Assembly (NCBI GenBank): GCA_022736495.1
Contig: DZCR01000044.1
Coordinates: 1-22,074 of the forward strand
Source: Desulfobacca acetoxidans
GTDB lineage: Bacteria; Desulfobacterota; Desulfobaccia; Desulfobaccales; 0-14-0-80-60-11
Direction: 5' to 3'
DNA: 22,074 nucleotides
Shown here: positions 15,606 to 22,074 of the stretch, piece after piece
Position numbering within the stretch: position 1 is the stretch's first letter
Layout: every line of letters begins with the position of its first letter
The notes under the pieces: model-generated
The model's database searches: none
What the model was told of the DNA's origin: nothing
Seen by the model: only the letters and a program-made list of their open reading frames with translations
Position numbers and translations under genes: made by a program

Positions 15606-15617
15606 TCCCACGTGGGA
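15606..15617. promoter_or_regulatory. Perfect 12 bp palindrome just upstream of malQ
   Basis: TCCCACGTGGGA is fully self-complementary and ends 14 nt before the malQ ATG. It overlaps the only GGAG (15615-15618) that could act as a ribosome site. It could be an operator; no regulator gene is adjacent. Role is inference. Confidence 0.35.
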
Positions 15618-15631
15618 GCGGCGATCTAATT

Positions 15632-17854
15632 ATGGCCGGAATGGACCTTGCTAAAAAAATTGCGGCCCTGGGCTGCATGTGCGGCATTACCTCTTGGTAC
15701 TGGGATAATTTTGGCCGCCGCCACCGTACTTCCCAGGCCACCTACGGGGCTCTCCTGAGCGCCATGGGTGTGCCGTGGGAAGCCCCTGAGAGCTTGGATC
15801 AGGAGATCGCCCGGCGGCGCTTGGGTGCCTGGGCCTCACTCATGGGGCCGGTGGAACTCATCGCGCCCGCGCCGGCGGCGTCCCAGGCGACGCTGCGGGT
15901 CTGGTCCCCCCTCCCTGAGCCTCCAGGCACGGTGGATGTCCAGGGAGAACTGGTCAGCGAAACCGGCGAACGCCGCCGGTGGGAGAAGCTGCTCTCCCCT
16001 GGCGGGCCGCACAAAAGTCATGCGGTCCCGGGAGGCTTCCGGTTCGCCTTAAACCTGCCCCTGCCTGCCAACCTGGAAATGGGGTACTACGATCTGACCC
16101 TGAGGGTCCGGAGCGGCGGCCGGGAAGAAACCGGGCAGACCAGGTTGATCGCCGTGCCGCCGGAGGTCTATGGCCCTGAATGGGTGCAGCAGGGCAAGCG
16201 CTATTGGGGCTTCAACCTGCCGCTTTATGCTTTGAAGAGCCCGACCAACTGGGGGGTAGGAGATTTTGCCGACCTTAGCGCTCTCGTGCGTTGGGCCGGG
16301 GACTTGGGCGCGGCGTTTGTGGGGGTCAATCCCCTCCACGCCTTCGGAGGCCTGGCCGGAGCTGATCCCAGCCCGTATGCTCCCGCCAGCCGCGCCTTTC
16401 TCAATATCCTCTATCTCAACCTGGAAGCGGCGCCGGAGATGTCCCATTGCCGAAAAGCCCAGGACCTCCTGGCCAGTCCGGAATTTCAGGCCGAAAAATC
16501 CCGCCTGGCCGACGCTCCCCTGGTGCTTTACCAGGAAGTCTACCGGCTGAAGCGCCAGGTTTTGGAACTCCTGTATCAAACCTTTGGCAGGGTGCACGGC
16601 GATCCGGAAAATCCCCGCACCGCTCGGGGACAGGAATTTGCCGATTTTGTGGCCGCCAAGGGCGTCGCCCTGACCAGATTCGGTCGGTTTTGTGCCCTGG
16701 CGGATCACCTCCAGCAAGGCGACTGGCGGCACTGGCCCGAACCATATCAGAATCCCAACCACCCCGCAGTGGCCGACTTTGCCCTTAAACACCCCCGGGA
16801 AGTCAGGCTCTTCCAGTATGGACAATGGCTGTCCGAAACCCAACTGAGGCAGGTGTGCCAGACCGCCCGGGAGCAAGGCTTGAGCTTCACCCTTTACGAA
16901 GACCTGGCGCTGGGTTCCAGCCCCGGCGGATTCGATACCTGGGCCTATCCAGACCTTTTCGCCTTCGGTGCCGCCATCGGCGCGCCACCTGACGCCTTCA
17001 ATCCCAAGGGCCAGAACTGGGGGCTGCCGCCCCTGATCCCGGAACGCCTGCGGGCCTCGGGATACCGGCTCTTCATTGACACCCTCCAGGCCAATATGCC
17101 TCCCGGCGGCATGTTGCGCCTGGACCACGTCATGGGACTGTTCCGCCTGCTGTGGATTCCCCGGGGCGCGGAAGCAGGACAGGGGGCATACGTCCACTAC
17201 CCGGAACGGGAACTCCTGGCCATCCTGGCCCTGGAAAGCGTGCGCCGGCGCGCCCTGATCATCGGGGAGGATTTGGGCACCGTGCCGCCTCGCATCCGCC
17301 GGGACCTGGGCAAATACGGCGTCTTTTCCTACCGGCTCTTTTACTTTGAACGGGACGAAAATCACCACTTTCTCCCGCCAGAAGCGTACCCGCCTCGGGC
17401 CATGGCCGCGGTGACCACCCATGACCTCCCCACCCTGACGGGATTTTGGCGGGGAGTTGACCTGGACCTCAAGCGGAGGCTGAACCTTTATCCCGCCCCC
17501 CACCAGACGGAGGCCGACGCCGCCGCCAGGGAGGAGGACCGCAGTCTCTTGCTGGCGGCCTTGCAGGACCGGGGATTGCTGCCGCGGGAGACGCTGCCGG
17601 ATTTAGACGCTTCCGGCGCCTTGACCCTGCGGGAGGCGGTCCTGACCTACCTGGCCCAGAGCCAGGCCGCCCTCATGGAGGTCCGTTTGGAGGAAATGTT
17701 CGGGGTGGCTGAGCAGCAAAATCTCCCCGGCACCCAGCAAGAGCATCCCAACTGGCGGCTTAAGCTGCCTTTGACCCTGGGCCAGATGATTCAGGACCCG
17801 GAACCCGCCCGGATCGCGGCACGGCTCAATGCGGCCCGGGGCCGGGGAAAATAG
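15632..17854 (+). CDS. malQ: 4-alpha-glucanotransferase (amylomaltase, GH77)
   Basis: The enzyme moves alpha-1,4-glucan segments between maltodextrin chains in the cytoplasm, in glycogen or maltodextrin metabolism. The 740-residue protein has an extra N-terminal part (about 1-175) before the GH77 barrel, as in E. coli-type MalQ. The barrel begins at YWGFNLPLYALKSPTNWGVGD. Key motifs: NPLHAF with PSPYAPASR; LYEDLALG; RLDHVMGL with nucleophile Asp498; IGEDLGTVP with acid/base Glu546; TTHDLPTLTGFW with Asp598; and the C-terminal NLPGTQQEHPNW. All catalytic residues are present. The ATG at 15632 has only a distant GGAG (13 nt), and an in-frame ATG at 15641 is possible. The GH13 gene 49 nt downstream is probably co-transcribed and likely acts on the same glucan pool. 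Confidence 0.94.
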   Translation: MAGMDLAKKIAALGCMCGITSWYWDNFGRRHRTSQATYGALLSAMGVPWEAPESLDQEIARRRLGAWASLMGPVELIAPAPAASQATLRVWSPLPEPPGTVDVQGELVSETGERRRWEKLLSPGGPHKSHAVPGGFRFALNLPLPANLEMGYYDLTLRVRSGGREETGQTRLIAVPPEVYGPEWVQQGKRYWGFNLPLYALKSPTNWGVGDFADLSALVRWAGDLGAAFVGVNPLHAFGGLAGADPSPYAPASRAFLNILYLNLEAAPEMSHCRKAQDLLASPEFQAEKSRLADAPLVLYQEVYRLKRQVLELLYQTFGRVHGDPENPRTARGQEFADFVAAKGVALTRFGRFCALADHLQQGDWRHWPEPYQNPNHPAVADFALKHPREVRLFQYGQWLSETQLRQVCQTAREQGLSFTLYEDLALGSSPGGFDTWAYPDLFAFGAAIGAPPDAFNPKGQNWGLPPLIPERLRASGYRLFIDTLQANMPPGGMLRLDHVMGLFRLLWIPRGAEAGQGAYVHYPERELLAILALESVRRRALIIGEDLGTVPPRIRRDLGKYGVFSYRLFYFERDENHHFLPPEAYPPRAMAAVTTHDLPTLTGFWRGVDLDLKRRLNLYPAPHQTEADAAAREEDRSLLLAALQDRGLLPRETLPDLDASGALTLREAVLTYLAQSQAALMEVRLEEMFGVAEQQNLPGTQQEHPNWRLKLPLTLGQMIQDPEPARIAARLNAARGRGK

Positions 17855-17903
17855 TAATAAGTCGCCATTATTTGCTACAACTGACCATTAACCGAGGTGA
17901 TAG

Positions 17904-19229
17904 ATGTCTGGACCAGCCTTAATCTACAATCTCTTTCCGCCCCTGGCCGGAACCATCCCGCAGTGGGAGAAGCACCTGGACCGCATCGCGGCGATGGGCT
18001 TCACCTGGATATTTCTCAATCCCATCAACACGCCGGGGTTGTCCGGCAGCCTCTATGCCGTCAAAGATTACTTCGGCCTCAATCCCCGCTTTTATCCCGA
18101 ATCAGGGCAGGACCCGGAAGCCGCTCTGGTACATTTCCTCAAGGCGGCCCGGGGCCGCGGCCTTAAGGTAATGCTGGACCTGGTGATTAACCACACCGCC
18201 ATCGACTCGCCTTTGGTCACCCAGCATCCCGAGTGGTACGCCAAAGACGATACGGGAGCGATTAAGCACCCCGGGGCCATCGATCCCGCCGATGCCACCA
18301 AGGTGACGGTGTGGGGCGACCTGGCGGAGTTGGAGTACTGGCCGCCGCCCGACCCCGAGGGGTTGCTGCACTTTTTCGACGGCGTCGTGTCCAAGTACCT
18401 GAGCTTGGGCTTCATGGGATTCCGGGCCGATGCCGCCTACAAGATTCCGGGGGAGTTCTGGGGCCGCCTCATCGGCGAGGCCAAAAACCTGGAACCCCAG
18501 GCCCAATTTTTCGCCGAAACTTTGGGGTGCCGTCTGGAGGAATGCGCCCAGCTCTCCTCCTCGGGGTTCGATTTCCTCTACAACAGCTCCAAGTGGTGGG
18601 ATTATCAGGAGCCCTGGTGCCTGGAGCAGTACAACACCTTCCGTCACCTGGCCCCCTCGGTAAGCTTCCCGGAGTCCCACGACACTGAACGGCTCGCGGC
18701 GGCCAGCGGCGGCGCCCCGGAAGTGGCCCGGCAGCGCTACCTCTTCGCGGCCTACTTTTCCACCGGATTGATGATGCCCGTCGGCTATGAGTATGGGTTC
18801 AAGAAGCGCCTCAACGTGGTGCAGACCCGCCCCCAGGACTGGGAAACCCCCGCCTACGACCTGACCCCCTTTATCAAGGGGGTAAACCGGATGAAAAAGG
18901 CTTGCCCGGTGCTCCTGGAGGAGGGGCCCCAAACCAGGGTCAATCCGGAGGGGGAGCCGGTGGCGCTCCTGCTCAAGTCCCGGGAAAGCCGCAAGGGCCG
19001 GGTCCTGGCAGTGATCAATGCCACCGCCGCACCCCAGGCGGTGGCCATCCCCGACCTGACCGAGCCCTTGGGGAAGCCGGCTCGGGCCTGGCAAGACCTG
19101 ACCCCCGACACCATCCCGTTGAAACTGCGTTCGCCTCTGGAATTCACCCTGCCGCCGGCCAGGATGCGGATTTTTTATAATCCCGAGGGCGCGCCCCTGC
19201 CAAAATTGGCCGACAGGGACGAAACTTGA
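17904..19229 (+). CDS. Compact GH13 alpha-amylase-family enzyme, specificity unknown
   Basis: The 441-residue product begins almost at once with the catalytic barrel (IYNLFPPLAGTIPQW) and has no signal peptide. GH13 regions are recognisable and complete: DLVINHTA at 92-99; GFRADAAYK with nucleophile Asp176; FFAETLG with acid/base Glu205; FPESHDTERL with Asp260. A short beta domain ends the protein. The regions differ from classical amylases (GFRADAAYK, PESHDTERL), and the layout with DSPLVTQHPEWY and WGDLAELEYW reminds me of domains found in proteins related to maltosyltransferases such as GlgE; this link is from memory and weak. AGGTGA lies 3 nt before the ATG at 17904. It follows malQ by 49 nt, so a role in glycogen or maltodextrin turnover is likely. 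Whether it hydrolyses, transfers or phosphorolyses is not decided. Confidence 0.82.
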   Translation: MSGPALIYNLFPPLAGTIPQWEKHLDRIAAMGFTWIFLNPINTPGLSGSLYAVKDYFGLNPRFYPESGQDPEAALVHFLKAARGRGLKVMLDLVINHTAIDSPLVTQHPEWYAKDDTGAIKHPGAIDPADATKVTVWGDLAELEYWPPPDPEGLLHFFDGVVSKYLSLGFMGFRADAAYKIPGEFWGRLIGEAKNLEPQAQFFAETLGCRLEECAQLSSSGFDFLYNSSKWWDYQEPWCLEQYNTFRHLAPSVSFPESHDTERLAAASGGAPEVARQRYLFAAYFSTGLMMPVGYEYGFKKRLNVVQTRPQDWETPAYDLTPFIKGVNRMKKACPVLLEEGPQTRVNPEGEPVALLLKSRESRKGRVLAVINATAAPQAVAIPDLTEPLGKPARAWQDLTPDTIPLKLRSPLEFTLPPARMRIFYNPEGAPLPKLADRDET

Positions 19230-19317
19230 AGTCCCTCTCCTGTCCGGGGGGATTCATACGGTGGGGCAGGCCTTCGTGCCCGCCGCCTTATCTCCCCTCC
19301 GTTCTTCGGGAAATCCC

Positions 19318-19944
19318 ATGACCCAGACCCTGGCAGGATTGAACGAGCATGGCATTGTGTTGGCCACGGACAGCCGGGCCACCCGGTTTGACGCCAAGGG
19401 ACAGCCGGAGATCTTCACCGTCAACAAGCTCTTCGCCCTGGACCGCTGCGTTGCCATCTTGAGCAGCGGGGCCGGCGTCAGCGTGCCCCTGTCCCTGGCC
19501 TTGCGCCATCAGATCGTCCGTCATCCCGGGTCCCTGGAATTTGAGGAGATGGTGGAGTTCGCGCAGTCTTTCCTCTCCCAGGGTTACGAACGCCATCTGG
19601 ATGCGCATGGGCCGGAGGCCGAGGGCTTCCGCCGCATCTACTTCATCCTGGCCGGGCATACCCCCCACAGCCCTCCGCCCCACTTCGCCATGGTCCTGTT
19701 GGGCAGCGAAGAAAATTCACTGCCTTTGAAACGCATTCAAATAGGCAACGCGGTGGTCATGCCCCGGAACCTGGGGATGGAGATGCGCCTGTTCCAGGCC
19801 CTGAATCGGGGCGCCGACCTGGAGGATATTTTGCATCTGAGCCGCGACTTTTTAAAAAACATGGCCGCGGTAAAAGAAGAGGTGGGGCCCCCATTCCACT
19901 TCGCCATCATCACTGCCCGGGGCTATCAGCCCATTTTTTTGTAA
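19318..19944 (+). CDS. Stand-alone proteasome-beta-like Ntn hydrolase
   Basis: From the ATG at 19318 the 208-residue product starts Met-Thr-Gln-Thr. Numbering from the Thr, the pattern matches proteasome beta subunits: Thr1, Asp17 in ATDSRAT (16-21 region), and Lys36 in NKLF, which lines up with catalytic Lys33 after a 3-residue insertion; SSGAG follows as the glycine loop. Removal of Met would expose the nucleophile without a propeptide. This favours 19318 over an in-frame GTG at 19261, though that GTG has a G-rich ribosome site. The C-terminal RDxxS element of proteasomes appears as KEEVG, so part of the usual support of the active site is changed. HslV, Anbu and BPH are relatives; it fits none cleanly by eye. 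No ATPase or chaperone partner is nearby. It follows the GH13 gene by 88 nt. Substrate unknown. Confidence 0.78.
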   Translation: MTQTLAGLNEHGIVLATDSRATRFDAKGQPEIFTVNKLFALDRCVAILSSGAGVSVPLSLALRHQIVRHPGSLEFEEMVEFAQSFLSQGYERHLDAHGPEAEGFRRIYFILAGHTPHSPPPHFAMVLLGSEENSLPLKRIQIGNAVVMPRNLGMEMRLFQALNRGADLEDILHLSRDFLKNMAAVKEEVGPPFHFAIITARGYQPIFL

Positions 19945-19962
19945 AGTATGTCTATACTTTTT
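19943..19962 (+). terminator. AT-rich terminator-like hairpin after the Ntn hydrolase gene
   Basis: AAAGTAT (19943-19949) pairs with ATACTTT (19954-19960) over a 4 nt loop, followed by two more T, overlapping the stop codon. The stem is AT-rich, so it may be a weak terminator. Confidence 0.4.
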
Positions 19963-19964
19963 AT

Positions 19965-19983
19965 GAATTATAAGTAATAATTC
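19965..19983. repeat. Second small inverted repeat after the Ntn hydrolase gene
   Basis: GAATTAT (19965-19971) and ATAATTC (19977-19983) form a perfect 7 bp inverted repeat directly after the terminator-like hairpin. It could be an operator or part of a tandem terminator; nothing decides between them. Confidence 0.3.
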
Positions 19984-20131
19984 AGCATGCAGCCGTCATC
20001 CATCAGCCCTGGGCCGCACCGCATTGATTTACCGGATATTTAATAGGGGCGCACCTGGAGAGAACTTTTTTAATTCATGGCAACCCGCCCCCCACATCCG
20101 CTCAACCCAACCTGCAAAGGGGGCCGATAAG

Positions 20132-20431
20132 ATGCCCGCTTACCTCATCATTGAAATTAATGTTGAAGACCATGAATTGTACGCCGAATACACCCTACAG
20201 GTTCTGCCGCTGGTGGAACGGTACGGTGGGAGTTACCTGGTGCGGGGCGGCGCCATATATCCCGTGTCAGGCGGCTGGCGTCCCGAAAGGCTTGTCCTGG
20301 TGCAATTCGAAACCATGGACTTGGTGCAGGATTTCCTGACCTGCCCCGAGTATCAGGCCCTGATCCCCCTCCGGCTCCGCGCCAGTTCCTCCCGGGCCCT
20401 GGTCGCCGAAGGTTTTTCCTACGACCTGTGA
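20132..20431 (+). CDS. DUF1330-family protein
   Basis: The 99-residue product (MPAYLIIEINVED...) matches the DUF1330 pattern: YLIIEI at the start, E-Y-Y near 20-24, P-x-VERYGGSYLVRGG at about 29-44, GGWRPERLVLVQF at about 48-60, and a C-terminal CPEYQ...R...A segment. Members are small ferredoxin-like alpha/beta-barrel dimers; no general function is established. An AAAGG-GGG run at 20116-20123 lies 8 nt before the ATG at 20132, which decides this start over an in-frame ATG at 20024. It stands between the Ntn hydrolase gene and livH with no evident functional link to either. Cytoplasmic, as no signal peptide or membrane helix is seen. Confidence 0.82.
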   Translation: MPAYLIIEINVEDHELYAEYTLQVLPLVERYGGSYLVRGGAIYPVSGGWRPERLVLVQFETMDLVQDFLTCPEYQALIPLRLRASSSRALVAEGFSYDL

Positions 20432-20504
20432 GGCACTTTGGCGCCCCTTGACGTAACCTCAGCTTCTCTTTGGCCTTTCCCGCGTCCTGGACGGCATTTT
20501 TTAG

Positions 20505-20510
20505 TATAAT
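20505..20510 (+). promoter_or_regulatory. -10 element placed for a leaderless livH transcript
   Basis: A perfect TATAAT ends 6 nt before the livH GTG, so transcription would start at or next to the start codon. No ribosome site precedes the GTG. No good -35 is found at 16-18 nt, so the promoter call rests on the -10 alone. Confidence 0.45.
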
Positions 20511-20516
20511 ATCCCT

Positions 20517-21413
20517 GTGGATCTCCTCACCTTCCTGCAGCAGCTCATCAACGGGCTGTCCCTGGGCAGTCTCTATGCCCTCATCGCCATCGGCTACACT
20601 CTGGTCTACGGCATCCTGCGGCTCATCAATTTTGCCCACGGGGACCTCTTGATGGTGGCGGCCTATAGCGCGGTCATGGGGGTGGGGCTCTTTTCCTGGC
20701 CCTGGCCCGCGGCCTTTGCTCTGGCCATCTTGCTCACCGGCTGCATGGGGGTGCTGATAGAACGGGGCGCTTACCGGCCCCTCCGCCGGGCTCCCCGCAT
20801 TTCCCTGCTGATCTCCGCCATCGCCGCCTCCTTTCTGCTGGAAAATCTGGCTCTGGTCATTGCCGGAGGCCGGGCTCAGCCTTTTCCGGTACCAAAACTG
20901 TTCGCCGGAGCTTTTTCCTGGAACGGACTTTTCGTGCCCCGCTTGAGCCTGCTCATCCCCCTGGTCACGGCAGGGCTCCTGGCGGTGCTCTTCATCATCA
21001 TCAACCACACCGGGGTGGGACGGGCCATGCGGGCCATCGCCCGGGACCTGGAGACCGTCAGCCTCATGGGCATTAACGTCAACCGCATCATCGCCTTTGT
21101 CTTTCTCATCGGGTCGCTTTTGGCCGGGGCCGGCGGGCTTTTGTGGGCCATGAAATATCCCCAGGTGAACCCTTTCATGGGCATTCTGCCGGGGTTGAAG
21201 GCCTTCATCGCCGCGGTCCTGGGAGGCATCGGCAACGTCACCGGCGCGGTGCTTGGGGGGCTACTCCTGGGTCTTTTGGAAGTCATGATCGTAGCCTTCT
21301 TCCCGGCCTGGGCGGGCTATCGGGACGCGGTGGCCTTTACCCTGCTCATCGTGCTCCTGCTGGTGCGCCCCACGGGGCTCTTGGGAGAAGCCTTGAGTGA
21401 GGAAAAGCTTTAG
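20517..21413 (+). CDS. livH: Branched-chain amino acid ABC transporter permease LivH
   Basis: One of the two inner-membrane permeases of a Liv-type importer for leucine, isoleucine, valine or related compounds. The 298-residue length is typical. The N-terminus FLQQLINGLSLGSLYALIAIGYTLVYGILRLINFAHGD is the family signature, and several further hydrophobic helices follow, with the loop GRAMRAIARDLETVSLMGIN (about 168-187) that contacts the ATPases. The GTG at 20517 is chosen because the family signature starts immediately after it and no ATG precedes it in frame. The start may be leaderless. livM follows and overlaps or nearly touches it. No substrate-binding protein gene lies upstream in the window; it may lie to the right beyond the edge. 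Some Liv systems carry urea or short amides, so the substrate is not certain. Confidence 0.93.
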   Translation: MDLLTFLQQLINGLSLGSLYALIAIGYTLVYGILRLINFAHGDLLMVAAYSAVMGVGLFSWPWPAAFALAILLTGCMGVLIERGAYRPLRRAPRISLLISAIAASFLLENLALVIAGGRAQPFPVPKLFAGAFSWNGLFVPRLSLLIPLVTAGLLAVLFIIINHTGVGRAMRAIARDLETVSLMGINVNRIIAFVFLIGSLLAGAGGLLWAMKYPQVNPFMGILPGLKAFIAAVLGGIGNVTGAVLGGLLLGLLEVMIVAFFPAWAGYRDAVAFTLLIVLLLVRPTGLLGEALSEEKL

Positions 21414-22074
21414 AGCTATCAAGGAGTTAGCCATTCGCACCCGCTATCTCACCCTGGGGGCCCTGATCCTGCTATTCCTGTTCCTGTGGGCCATGAGGCT
21501 TTGGGCCAACGAATATCAGGTCCGCCTTTTAAACAACGTGGCCATTTTCATCACGATGGCGGTGGCCTATAACCTGATCAACGGCGTCTGCGGCCAACTG
21601 CACCTGGGTCCCAATGCCTTCATCACCCTGGGGGCCTACATGGCGGCCCTCTTGACCATGACCCCGGCGGAAAAGGCCCTGAACTTCCTGGTCACCCCGC
21701 TCTACTGGCCGCTCAACCACTTGACCCTGCCGTTTCCCCTGGCCATCCTGGCCGGGGGGCTGGTAGCCGCGATTTTCGCGCTGATCACAGGCTTTCCGGT
21801 CTTTCGGGTACGGGGGGATTATCTGGCCATCGTCACCCTGGGCTTCGGCGAAGTGGTGCGGGTCCTGGCCAACAACCTCCAGGGGCTGACCAACGGCCCT
21901 CTGGGCCTCAAGGGGTTGGCTCCCGACACCAACCTCTGGTGGTCCTGGGGCGTGGCGGCGGCCACGGTCATGGTAATCGTCGCCCTGGTCAACTCCAGCT
22001 ACGGCCGGGCCCTGCAGGCCATCCGGACAGATGAGACCGCGGCCCAGGCCTCCGGCATCAACACCATGACCGTG
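21397..22074 (+). CDS. livM: Branched-chain amino acid ABC transporter permease LivM, N-terminal part (runs off the right edge)
   Basis: The frame is open from a GTG at 21397 to the end of the window, giving 226 residues. Family motifs are clear: YNLINGVCGQLHLGPNAF with GAYMAALL, FPVFRVRGDYLAIVTLGFGEVVRVLANN, and the ATPase-contacting loop YGRALQAIRTDETAAQASGIN near the end. A stop codon lies just before the GTG, so translation cannot start further upstream. The GTG start overlaps livH by 17 nt and gives a basic N-terminus (RKSFRAIKELAIRTR) before the first helix. Oddly, a perfect AAGGAG (21421-21426) lies 6 nt before an in-frame ATT at 21433, not before any usual start codon. The protein is the second membrane subunit of the importer; its 3' end and the livG/livF ATPase genes are presumably to the right. 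Confidence 0.9.
   Translation, partial: MRKSFRAIKELAIRTRYLTLGALILLFLFLWAMRLWANEYQVRLLNNVAIFITMAVAYNLINGVCGQLHLGPNAFITLGAYMAALLTMTPAEKALNFLVTPLYWPLNHLTLPFPLAILAGGLVAAIFALITGFPVFRVRGDYLAIVTLGFGEVVRVLANNLQGLTNGPLGLKGLAPDTNLWWSWGVAAATVMVIVALVNSSYGRALQAIRTDETAAQASGINTMTV

Noticed and set aside
16049..17503. Open frame of 484 codons on the reverse strand inside malQ
   Set aside because: It mirrors the codon pattern of malQ, whose catalytic motifs are all intact on the forward strand; the reverse translation shows no recognisable domain.
18102..19094. Open frame of 330 codons on the reverse strand inside the GH13 gene
   Set aside because: Shadow of a GC-rich gene with clear GH13 motifs on the forward strand; no domain seen.
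17904..19229. Assignment of the compact GH13 protein as GlgE maltosyltransferase
   Set aside because: The GlgE region II and III wording (such as FRVDNPHTKP) is absent and the protein is far shorter than GlgE; only a loose resemblance remains.
20157..21008. Open frame of 283 codons on the reverse strand across the DUF1330 gene and livH
   Set aside because: It crosses two recognisable forward genes and their intergenic promoter; the translation is highly charged and has no known motif.
1..22074. tRNA or rRNA genes, CRISPR arrays, transposases and phage genes
   Set aside because: None was recognised on either strand by reading; small structured RNAs without clear motifs could have been missed.

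Overview
The window looks like chromosomal DNA from a GC-rich, Gram-negative, probably anaerobic bacterium. Lipoprotein signal peptides and a three-part efflux system that needs an outer membrane show the Gram-negative envelope. The gene mix (liv transporter, RmuC, TrxB, MASE3 sensor protein, glucan enzymes, stand-alone proteasome-like hydrolase) would suit Desulfobacterota (former Deltaproteobacteria), but this placement is inference, not proof. I see no tRNA, rRNA, CRISPR array, insertion sequence or phage gene.

Layout. 1-199 (-): start of a PilZ-domain gene running off the left edge. 557-1516 (+): thioredoxin reductase, behind an extended -10 promoter and a leader with two competing hairpins. 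1620-10698 (-): six co-directional genes. In transcription order these are a MacA-type adaptor, a MacB-type ABC transporter, a TolC/NodT-type outer-membrane lipoprotein, an RlmD-type 23S rRNA uracil methyltransferase, a cytoplasmic GH13 amylase-family enzyme and a small lipoprotein. 11041-11487 (+): a divergent MarR regulator with palindromes at its promoter; a near-consensus sigma70 promoter for the efflux operon lies in the same intergenic region. 11488-11953: non-coding, with two strong palindromic elements. 11954-13918 (+): a MASE3-PAS-histidine-kinase-like protein whose catalytic motifs have decayed in an intact reading frame. 13945-15342 (-): RmuC, convergent with the kinase-like gene. 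15632-19229 (+): malQ followed by a compact GH13 enzyme. 19318-19944 (+): proteasome-beta-like Ntn hydrolase. 20132-20431 (+): DUF1330 protein. 20517-22074 (+): livH and the first part of livM, with the liv operon continuing off the right edge.

How the genes work together. The mac-like genes with the OMF form a complete tripartite exporter, with the MarR protein as the obvious candidate local regulator. malQ, its GH13 neighbour and the distant GH13 gene point to handling of intracellular alpha-glucan (glycogen or maltodextrin). The liv genes belong to a branched-chain amino acid (or related) ABC importer.

The strongest observations are the degenerate histidine kinase (His box H to N, with the G1 and G2 glycines lost), the Ntn hydrolase whose Met-Thr start would expose the catalytic threonine directly, probable leaderless transcripts for livH and marR, and a possible attenuator in the trxB leader.
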